Made by a program: the position numbers and the translations under genes. Positions 6,917 through 12,247 of a DNA stretch of 12,247 nt are shown here, piece after piece (positions within the stretch are counted from its first letter, which is position 1; the number at the start of each line of letters is the position of its first letter). The stretch is from NCBI GenBank assembly GCA_003250175.1, contig QKHD01000360.1, forward strand, positions 1-12,247, written 5' to 3'. The DNA comes from Helicobacteraceae bacterium. Lineage in GTDB: Bacteria > Campylobacterota > Campylobacteria > Campylobacterales > SZUA-545. The notes under the pieces are model-generated. The model saw only the letters and a list, made by a program, of their open reading frames with translations, did not search any database and had not been told where the DNA came from.

Positions 6917-7986
6917 CAGCGGTTAGCCGATGTGGTTTTCTGGGGATCCTTGGCATCCAGCCAGATATTGGGGGTTGCCCCTCCGGGTGTGAGGAAGATT
7001 TTGGCATCTTTGTTCTCACGCAGGGCGTCGTTAAACTTGCCCTGAATCTCGATCTGACGCAGCTGGATGAGCTCTTTGGTCAGGGAGTCGGCGATGATCT
7101 TGTTTGCCTGGGCTTCCGCTTTGGCTTCGATGCTGCGCTTGTCCGCATTACCCTGGGCTTCGATCCGTTTGGCTTCCGCTTCACCGCGGGCTTTTTCCGC
7201 CGCTTTCATGGCCTCTTGCTTGGTTCGCTCGACCTCGTTACGGGTACGTTCCGCTTCCTGCTTGGCGATCTGAACGCGTTCGATCTGCTCTTTGATACGA
7301 TCCGGAAGCACAATGCCGCGCAGCTGGATGGCGACCAGGTTGATGGGCATGTTGTCCAGTTTGTCCAGACGCTCGCGCATCCCCTCTTCGATCTGCTGGG
7401 CGATGATGTTACGCTTTAGGGGAAGCTCCTCGGCGGTGTAGTTACCGATAACGCTCCGGACCACGTCACGGGCGTTGGGGTTGATGGTTTTATCTTCCCA
7501 GTTAAGCCCCAGGGTTGCAATGGTGTGGGGTGCAATGGCCGGTTTGAGGGTGTACTGAACGGTCAGCTCCACATCCACCGGAAGGCCGCGGCTGTCCAGA
7601 ATGGAGATGGGCGGTCGCTGGTTGATACCGCGGCGATCGCTTAGCACTTCGTTCTGGCTGTAGTCGGTCTGGCGCACCTTGGTATCGACGATAATCGCAT
7701 TTTGCATAAAGGGCATCAGCAGGTGAAAACCGGGGTAGAGGGGCTCTTCCTGGTATTTCCCCAGAGTTTTTAGAATCCCCACCTCTCCAGAGTTGATAAT
7801 CACCCAGGGTTTGGCAACCACCAGAATAACAACAATACCGATCACGGCGTAGAGCAGGCCTGCTTTTTTTCCAAAATTTTTAAAAAAATCAGGGGTTTCG
7901 TTGGGCATTTTCATTCCGGGTCCATCACCGAATGAGCCGCCGCCGGGACGTTTCTTTTTAAAATAATCATTCATATCTGCTGGCAT
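6916..7986 (-). CDS. SPFH/prohibitin-like membrane protein
   Basis: 356-residue protein of the SPFH (stomatin/prohibitin/flotillin/HflK/C) group, which forms ring-like assemblies in the inner membrane and often modulates proteases or membrane order. Residues 1-42 are a hydrophilic, glycine- and lysine-rich tail with NDYFKKK. A single membrane segment lies at about 43-61. The SPFH domain follows from about 65, with VGILKTLGKYQEEPLYPGFHLLMPF (69-93). A long Ala/Glu/Lys/Arg-rich coiled coil spans about 235-310 (IAKQEAERTRNEVERTKQEA and on), and a Gly-Pro-rich tail closes the protein. It matches the ilvE-linked prohibitin-type gene I recall in Campylobacter (Cj0268c next to ilvE). The ATG at 7986 lies 11 bp after the ilvE stop with GAGGA just before it; a second ATG four codons later (MNDYF) is possible. 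HflK/HflC is less likely since no partner gene is adjacent. Confidence 0.9.
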   Translation of the reverse strand: MPADMNDYFKKKRPGGGSFGDGPGMKMPNETPDFFKNFGKKAGLLYAVIGIVVILVVAKPWVIINSGEVGILKTLGKYQEEPLYPGFHLLMPFMQNAIIVDTKVRQTDYSQNEVLSDRRGINQRPPISILDSRGLPVDVELTVQYTLKPAIAPHTIATLGLNWEDKTINPNARDVVRSVIGNYTAEELPLKRNIIAQQIEEGMRERLDKLDNMPINLVAIQLRGIVLPDRIKEQIERVQIAKQEAERTRNEVERTKQEAMKAAEKARGEAEAKRIEAQGNADKRSIEAKAEAQANKIIADSLTKELIQLRQIEIQGKFNDALRENKDAKIFLTPGGATPNIWLDAKDPQKTTSANR

Positions 7987-7997
7987 AATTCCTCGCT

Positions 7998-8912
7998 TTA
8001 AATGTAGGTCAAATAGTGTTCGTAGTTTTTATTGCGTCCGTAGACGATGTCAAAATAGGCACTCTGAATTTTTTCTGTCATGGGTCCGCGGGCACCGTTG
8101 CCGATGACGCGGTTATCCAACATGTTGATAGGCGTAATCTCCGCAGCCGTTCCGGTAAAGAAGGCTTCGTCGCTGATGTAGATCTCATCGCGGGTGATGT
8201 TGCGCCGCTGAACCGGAATCCCCAGGTCTTTGGCAATTTCAAAGACAGTCGCCTGGGTGATGGATTCGAGGGAGTTGTCATTGGGTGGAGAGACCAGCAC
8301 GCCGTTCCGGACGATAAAGAGGCACTCGCCGCTGCCCTCGGCGACAAACCCGTTTTCATCCAGCATCAGGGCCTCTTCGGCGCCACAGCTGACGGCTTCG
8401 TATTTGGCCATCTGGGAGTTGAGGTAGTTGGCAACAGCCTTCGCCTTGCCGAAGTTGGACTTGATGGAGTTGCGGACTACGGAGGAGGTCATAACCTTGA
8501 TCCCCTTTTCCAGTCCCTCTTCACCCAGATACGCTCCCCATTCCCAGGCTGCGACCATGGTATTAACCGGAGCCTTCGCATGGTAAAGCCCCATGACGCC
8601 GTAGCCCAGATAGATCAGTGGGCGGAGGTAGACATTGCCCTGAAAATCATTGGAGCGCAGCAGTTCGACCTGTGCTTTTTCCAGATCTTCGAGGGTGAAG
8701 TTGGGGGTAATGGCCGTGATTTTTGCCGAATCAAGCAGACGCTTGGTGTGGGCGCGCAGTTTGAAGATGGCCAGACCTTTGTCGGTCTTGTAGGCACGGG
8801 TCCCTTCAAAGACACCGTTGCCGTAATGGAGCGTATGAGTGAGTACGTGAACGGTGGCCTCTTTCCAGGGAACCAGTTTGCCGTCCATCCAGATATATTT
8901 TGCTTCTTTCAA
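7998..8912 (-). CDS. ilvE: Branched-chain amino-acid aminotransferase
   Basis: PLP-dependent fold-type IV transaminase that makes the final step to valine, leucine and isoleucine with glutamate as donor. The 304-residue length is typical. Motifs: LHYGNGVFEGTRAY (28-41), LRPLIYLGYG (96-105), the PLP-lysine region with Lys158 in AKAVANYLNSQ, and AEGSGECLF (191-199) carrying the conserved glutamate. SITQATVFEIAKDLGI follows, and DEAFFTGTAAEITPI closes the active site. The start is TTG 8912, supported by AGGA at the right distance. The only nearby ATG (8915-8917) runs straight into a stop after one codon, and the next in-frame Met is inside the first strand. A TATAAT box lies about 40 bp upstream, so this is probably the first gene of the five-gene - strand operon. 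D-amino-acid transaminase or aminodeoxychorismate lyase share the fold but match these motifs less well. Confidence 0.96.
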   Translation of the reverse strand: MKEAKYIWMDGKLVPWKEATVHVLTHTLHYGNGVFEGTRAYKTDKGLAIFKLRAHTKRLLDSAKITAITPNFTLEDLEKAQVELLRSNDFQGNVYLRPLIYLGYGVMGLYHAKAPVNTMVAAWEWGAYLGEEGLEKGIKVMTSSVVRNSIKSNFGKAKAVANYLNSQMAKYEAVSCGAEEALMLDENGFVAEGSGECLFIVRNGVLVSPPNDNSLESITQATVFEIAKDLGIPVQRRNITRDEIYISDEAFFTGTAAEITPINMLDNRVIGNGARGPMTEKIQSAYFDIVYGRNKNYEHYLTYI

Positions 8913-8951
8913 TGCATTTTCCTATGGTTGGTAGATATAAAAATGTGCTCG

Positions 8952-8957
8952 ATTATA
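8952..8957 (-). promoter_or_regulatory. Promoter -10 box for the ilvE operon
   Basis: Read on the - strand, a perfect TATAAT lies in AAGCTATAATCGAG, 39 bp before the TTG start of ilvE, in the 83-bp gap after the kinase gene. No good TTGACA is seen 17 bp upstream; the upstream part is AT-rich (TTTCATTAAGC), as is common for Campylobacterota sigma-70 promoters. It would place the transcript start near 8945. Confidence 0.6.
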
Positions 8958-8990
8958 GCTTAATGAAACTTGGTTTGTATTGATGAAAGA

Positions 8991-9005
8991 AGGGCCTAAC
9001 GGCCC
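8991..9005 (-). terminator. Short hairpin at the end of the kinase gene
   Basis: On the - strand, GGGCC (9005-9001), loop GTTA, GGCCC (8996-8992), then TTCTTTCAT. The stem is only 5 bp but all G-C with a tight 4-nt loop and a T-rich tail, the layout of a weak intrinsic terminator. The TAG stop of the kinase lies in the loop and first base of the 3' arm. It separates the receptor/kinase operon from ilvE. Confidence 0.5.
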
Positions 9006-10474
9006 GGTTTGCGGATCGCTTCCATGGGGAGCTGGATGAGCATTTTTGCGCCGCCGTCGGTGTTGCTGGCCTTGAGCACGCCCCCCATGTTGGTTTCGAT
9101 AATCGCCTTGGCCATGTAGAGTCCGATACCCGTACCCTTGTCTTTGTATTTGGTGGTGAAATAGGGGTCGAAAATCTTGTCCATAATAGCCTCCGGAATG
9201 CCGCCGGCGTTATCGGAAACAAGGATGATCAGTTCGTTGTGCGGGGTATCGTAATAGCTTTCGATCCGGATGCGCTTATCGTGGCGGTGGGAGTTTTTAA
9301 AGGCATCTTTGGAGTTGTTGATCATGTTGATGAAGACCTGGGTAAATTCGTTTTGGTAGCTGTAGATGCTGATGGCATCGCGGATCTGCACCTCCACGTG
9401 GATCTCTTCGCTCTCCAGGCTGGCCCCGACGATTTTGAGGGTGTTGTTGATGACCTGGTCGAGGGTAAAAAGGTCCTTCTCCTTATTGGGGAGGAAGAAG
9501 TTTCTAAAGTCATCGATCGTATCGGACATGTGGCTGATCAGCTCCATGGCCTGATCGACGGAGAGGGCAAGGTACTGGGTGGAGAGCTCTTGATGCTCAT
9601 GGGCATCTTCGATATCCTGGAGAATCAGCCCCAGGGCATTGATGGGCTGGCGCCATTGGTGGGCGATGTTGCCGATCATCTCGCCCAGGGCCGCCTGGCG
9701 GGACTGCTGGATCAAAATCCGGTCTTTTTCGCGGTTTTTCTCCACCTCTTTACGGATTTTAGCTTCCAGGTTCTGGTTGAGTTCACTCAGTCGGTTGGTA
9801 TAGCTTTGGATGTTTTCCAGCATGGTTTTGGCCGTATTGTTAATGACGGCGATCTCATCCTTGCCCCGCATCATCTCGACCCGTATCCCGCTCTCGTTGG
9901 AAGGGGAGTAGGTGGCCAGTTTTTGGGAGAGTTGTCTAATGGGGGAGAGCTTTTTGTAAAAGACGTAGACAAAGAGGGCAAAGATCGCCAGAATCGGGAT
10001 GATGGTGTAGATCAAAAACTTCTCATACTCCCCTGTGATCCGCTGATAGTAGGTGTTGGAGTAGGCCAGGCGGAGGGTTCCGAGCATCTCTCCGGTGACG
10101 GGATCGATGATGTCGGATTGGTGGAAGAAGTGACCGTTGCCCACTTTGACAAAAATATCGGTGTAGTCCTGATCGGTGTAGGCGGAGTAGAGAATACGCT
10201 CATTGGGGGCTAGAATCTGGGCCGCCAGAATGTTGCGGTTCCCCTTCGGCAGGGATTCGATCAGTTCCTTGACCGGCTCGTCGAAGCCAAAGCTCATATT
10301 CATGGAGATAATGGGGAGCACCGTATTGACGATGATCCGGATCTTGTCCTCTTCAGACTGCTTGAGGTTGGTGCGGGTGATTTGCACGTTGGCAAAGGCG
10401 ATAAAGAGCATGACTGAGACAAAAAAGAGGCTCAAAAAGAGGGTCAGTTTAAAAACCAGGGAGTGACGGTTCAT
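8996..10474 (-). CDS. Membrane sensor histidine kinase
   Basis: 492-residue two-component kinase. It has TM1 at about 8-28, a periplasmic sensing domain at about 30-152, TM2 at about 153-173, a HAMP-like linker (KKLSPIRQL onward, 174-226) and a coiled coil to about 255. The HisKA helix follows, with phosphoacceptor His272 in GNIAHQWRQPIN. The ATPase has its N box near FINMINNSKDAF (381-392), DNAGGIP (421-427), FDPYFTTK (435-442) and GTGIGLYMAK (447-456). All catalytic motifs are intact. The periplasmic part (paired helices, then ILAAQILAPNERILYSAY) recalls CHASE8-type PAS-like domains of YfiN-like sensors; this is inference. No response regulator is visible, so it is an orphan here. The ATG at 10474 overlaps the stop of the upstream YfiR-like gene (ATGA), with GGAG before it. 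That coupling points to the YfiR-like protein as its periplasmic partner. Confidence 0.93.
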   Translation of the reverse strand: MNRHSLVFKLTLFLSLFFVSVMLFIAFANVQITRTNLKQSEEDKIRIIVNTVLPIISMNMSFGFDEPVKELIESLPKGNRNILAAQILAPNERILYSAYTDQDYTDIFVKVGNGHFFHQSDIIDPVTGEMLGTLRLAYSNTYYQRITGEYEKFLIYTIIPILAIFALFVYVFYKKLSPIRQLSQKLATYSPSNESGIRVEMMRGKDEIAVINNTAKTMLENIQSYTNRLSELNQNLEAKIRKEVEKNREKDRILIQQSRQAALGEMIGNIAHQWRQPINALGLILQDIEDAHEHQELSTQYLALSVDQAMELISHMSDTIDDFRNFFLPNKEKDLFTLDQVINNTLKIVGASLESEEIHVEVQIRDAISIYSYQNEFTQVFINMINNSKDAFKNSHRHDKRIRIESYYDTPHNELIILVSDNAGGIPEAIMDKIFDPYFTTKYKDKGTGIGLYMAKAIIETNMGGVLKASNTDGGAKMLIQLPMEAIRKPGR

Positions 10475-11007
10475 TGGTATATCTCCGAAATCGAAAGCAG
10501 AGCCGGGCGCAGGGAGATACCCGACTCTTTCAGGGAGGTGACGTTGATGTAGGGGATGATTTTTTTATCGATTTTAAGGGAGACATTGGCTCCCAGGGCC
10601 AGGTTTTTGGTGTCATGGCTGAAGGTCAGCACGCCTTGTTTGCGGGCGATGGCAACGACATCCTTGATGGTAGACGTATGGGTGTCCATCAGGTAGTAGA
10701 CGGTTGCCGGTTGCGGGTGGGCCAAAAAGGCATCATAGGTTTGCAGGCGGATATCCAGGGCATAGCCCTTGATGCCGTCAGGGTATTTCTCCTCCATGAT
10801 ATTTTGCATTTTCAGGGCGCTGATGGCATCCATACCGTTGTGCAGCAGAAGCACCCGGATATGTTTGTCATGGAGCTTGTCCGTAAATTTGTAGTCCATC
10901 AGGACGATACGGGGGATGATATTGGCTTCAATTTTGAGAATATTCTCGTTGTAGCTCTGGGCTGATAGGGTAACGAAAAGCGCGAAAACCATCCACCATC
11001 GGCGCAT
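10471..11007 (-). CDS. YfiR-like (DUF4154-type) secreted protein
   Basis: 178-residue protein with signal peptide MRRWWMVFALFVTLSA (1-16, cleavage probably before QSYN) and no lipobox cysteine, so it is periplasmic. The body alternates strands and helices, and I see no cysteine in it. The C-terminal pattern is GVLTFSHDT (125-133), LGANVSLKIDKKIIPYINVTSLKESGISLRPALLSISEIY (138-177). This resembles the end of the YfiR family, where a short loop is followed by a strand and a 'ssxLLxla' helix. In Pseudomonas, YfiR is a periplasmic repressor of the membrane cyclase YfiN. Here the membrane partner would be the kinase encoded next. The call rests on remembered family pattern, so moderately sure. I chose ATG 11007, which overlaps the receptor stop (TGATG) and has GGGAG at good spacing. 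A GTG at 11019 is in frame but sits inside the receptor gene. Confidence 0.7.
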   Translation of the reverse strand: MRRWWMVFALFVTLSAQSYNENILKIEANIIPRIVLMDYKFTDKLHDKHIRVLLLHNGMDAISALKMQNIMEEKYPDGIKGYALDIRLQTYDAFLAHPQPATVYYLMDTHTSTIKDVVAIARKQGVLTFSHDTKNLALGANVSLKIDKKIIPYINVTSLKESGISLRPALLSISEIYQ

Positions 11008-12247
11008 CAGTACTCCCACATCAGCTTAAGCCAGAAGGTACGGCCTTCACGGCGGAAATCCTCCGGATAGGTGTTGGCAGGTGCCGTGTAGAGCACCTTT
11101 TCATCCAGAATATTTTTTGCCGAAAGGGTAAGGCGCAGGGCGGTTGAGGCCTGGTAGCCCAGGGTTTGATCCCAGGTGGTATAACCGTCGACGTCATCAC
11201 GGGTATCTCCCATGGCACGTTTTCTGGGCGAGACATACTGCAGGTTGGTCGCCGTACTCAAGGCATTGCTGATACGGTGGCTTAGACGAACCTGTGCCAG
11301 GTGGTTGGCCACCTCGCGGAGTGATTCATCTTCACGGTCCTTGCCTTCCACATGGCTGTAGGAAAGGTTCATGGTGGTGTAAAGCCCCAGCCGCTTGCGC
11401 CACTCCAGCTCACCGCCGTAAAATTCGGCACTGCCGTTTTGGGTGTAGGCATCGCCGATGCGGTAGATGACGTCATTGATCTTCATGTGATAAAGGTTGA
11501 TACGGATCAGGTTGTCGATGTCGTTTTTGTGTACAAGCCCTATCTCTAAGGTATCGGAGGTCTCCGCATCCAGATCCGGATCGCCCTGGAAAGAACCGGG
11601 AACATCACCATACAGTTCAATCCAGGAAGGAGCTCGGAATGCGCGGGAATACATCGCCTTGAGGTTCATATTGGATCCCAGAGCGTAAACGGCGGAGAGG
11701 CGTGGGCTGACGGCGTTGCCAAAGTCGGAGTAATGGTCGTAGCGGATGCCCGCCAGCAGGTCAAAGTCTTCCGTTGGTGAGTAGGTGTCCTGAATGTAGG
11801 CGGCGGTGATGGTGCGGTCGATGTCCGGCAGAATCAGTTGGCTGCTGCTGATGGCCGTAGCGGGAGTATCGGCATAGTGGATGTTCATCTCATTGGTGCC
11901 TGCCTCGGTGTAGTAGGCATAAAGACCCATGACCATGTCGTGGGTCTCTCCCGCTTTGAGGTGAAGGGCCATATCGATGTAGCTGCTCTGCTCGGTATAG
12001 TCGAACTGGTAGATGACATCGCCGTTTCCGGGCGTGAAAACGGCGTAGGGCAGGGCGCTCTCCGGAGCAAAGAGGGAGTTGCTCCCCTGTTCAAAGGTGT
12101 GAAATCCGACTTTGGTAGTCAGTTCACTTTGGCCGATGAGGGCAATGTGTGTCAATTCATTGGTAAAGGAACGGTAGTAGTTGCCGTCATCGGGATTGGT
12201 GGTGTCCACAAAGTAGCCCATGCCGTAGGGAGGCTGTTTGACGGAGT
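11007..12247 (-). CDS. TonB-dependent outer-membrane receptor, C-terminal part (5' end outside window)
   Basis: At least 412 residues of the 22-strand barrel of a TonB-dependent receptor, importing a scarce ligand such as a siderophore, cobalamin or other metal complex. The frame is open to the right edge, so the ATG at 12221 is internal; the signal peptide, TonB box and plug lie beyond the window. Diagnostic segments are DLLAGIRYDHYSDFGNAVSPRLSAVYAL, the MYSRAFRAPSWIELYG motif, GDPDLDAETSDTLEIGL, ELEWRKRLGLYTTMNLSYSHVEG, LTLSAKNILDEKVLY and the closing WLKLMWEY with its terminal aromatic. It is closest in feel to the BtuB/FepA-like group, but substrate cannot be told. Its TGA overlaps the start of the YfiR-like gene, so the receptor, periplasmic protein and kinase are translated together. 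Confidence 0.93.
   Translation of the reverse strand, partial: SVKQPPYGMGYFVDTTNPDDGNYYRSFTNELTHIALIGQSELTTKVGFHTFEQGSNSLFAPESALPYAVFTPGNGDVIYQFDYTEQSSYIDMALHLKAGETHDMVMGLYAYYTEAGTNEMNIHYADTPATAISSSQLILPDIDRTITAAYIQDTYSPTEDFDLLAGIRYDHYSDFGNAVSPRLSAVYALGSNMNLKAMYSRAFRAPSWIELYGDVPGSFQGDPDLDAETSDTLEIGLVHKNDIDNLIRINLYHMKINDVIYRIGDAYTQNGSAEFYGGELEWRKRLGLYTTMNLSYSHVEGKDREDESLREVANHLAQVRLSHRISNALSTATNLQYVSPRKRAMGDTRDDVDGYTTWDQTLGYQASTALRLTLSAKNILDEKVLYTAPANTYPEDFRREGRTFWLKLMWEY

Noticed and set aside
8016..8963. 315-codon open frame on the + strand opposite ilvE
   Set aside because: Shadow of ilvE; no domain motif, and the opposite strand encodes an intact aminotransferase with a ribosome-binding site and promoter.
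9239..10213. 324-codon open frame on the + strand opposite the histidine kinase
   Set aside because: Composition is the Asp/His/Val/Leu-rich pattern of an antisense shadow of a GC-rich gene, with no recognisable motif, while the - strand carries a complete kinase with every catalytic box.

Overview
The window looks like chromosomal core sequence from a member of the Campylobacterota (former Epsilonproteobacteria), probably one of the GC-richer free-living lineages; by eye the GC content is a little over 50%. The basis is gene content and order: trxA next to trxB, dapB directly before purF, and ilvE directly before a prohibitin-like (SPFH) membrane protein are pairings I recall from Campylobacter and relatives. 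The histidine kinase also has the 'GNIAHQWRQPIN' phosphoacceptor box common in that phylum. Genus cannot be fixed from the sequence alone.

Left half, + strand (1-4966): the 3' end of trxA, a membrane-anchored thioredoxin-like protein without the CxxC, trxB, dapB, purF and a TIGR01212/YhcC-type radical SAM gene. Genes are tightly packed except for a 144-bp gap before trxB that probably holds a promoter. purF is broken: the N-terminal amidotransferase half and the C-terminal PRPP-binding half are both well conserved. The roughly 85 bp joining them does not encode the expected strand-loop, is frame-shifted and contains stop codons. This is either a real pseudogene or, more likely for a central purine gene, a local sequence error.

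Middle, - strand (8912 down to 4963): a compact five-gene run ilvE, SPFH protein, hisIE, DUF2393-like membrane protein, outer-membrane beta-barrel protein. It probably starts from a TATAAT box at 8952-8957. It mixes branched-chain amino-acid and histidine biosynthesis with envelope proteins. Its last stop codon overlaps the stop of the radical SAM gene on the other strand.

Right end, - strand (12247 down to 8996): a TonB-dependent receptor (5' end outside the window), a YfiR-like secreted protein and a membrane histidine kinase. They are joined by TGATG and ATGA overlaps and followed by a GC-rich hairpin with a T-rich tail. The proteins would sit in the outer membrane, periplasm and inner membrane, which suggests a trans-envelope sensing module. 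This is the part most worth following up. No response regulator, RNA gene, CRISPR array, insertion sequence or phage gene was seen.
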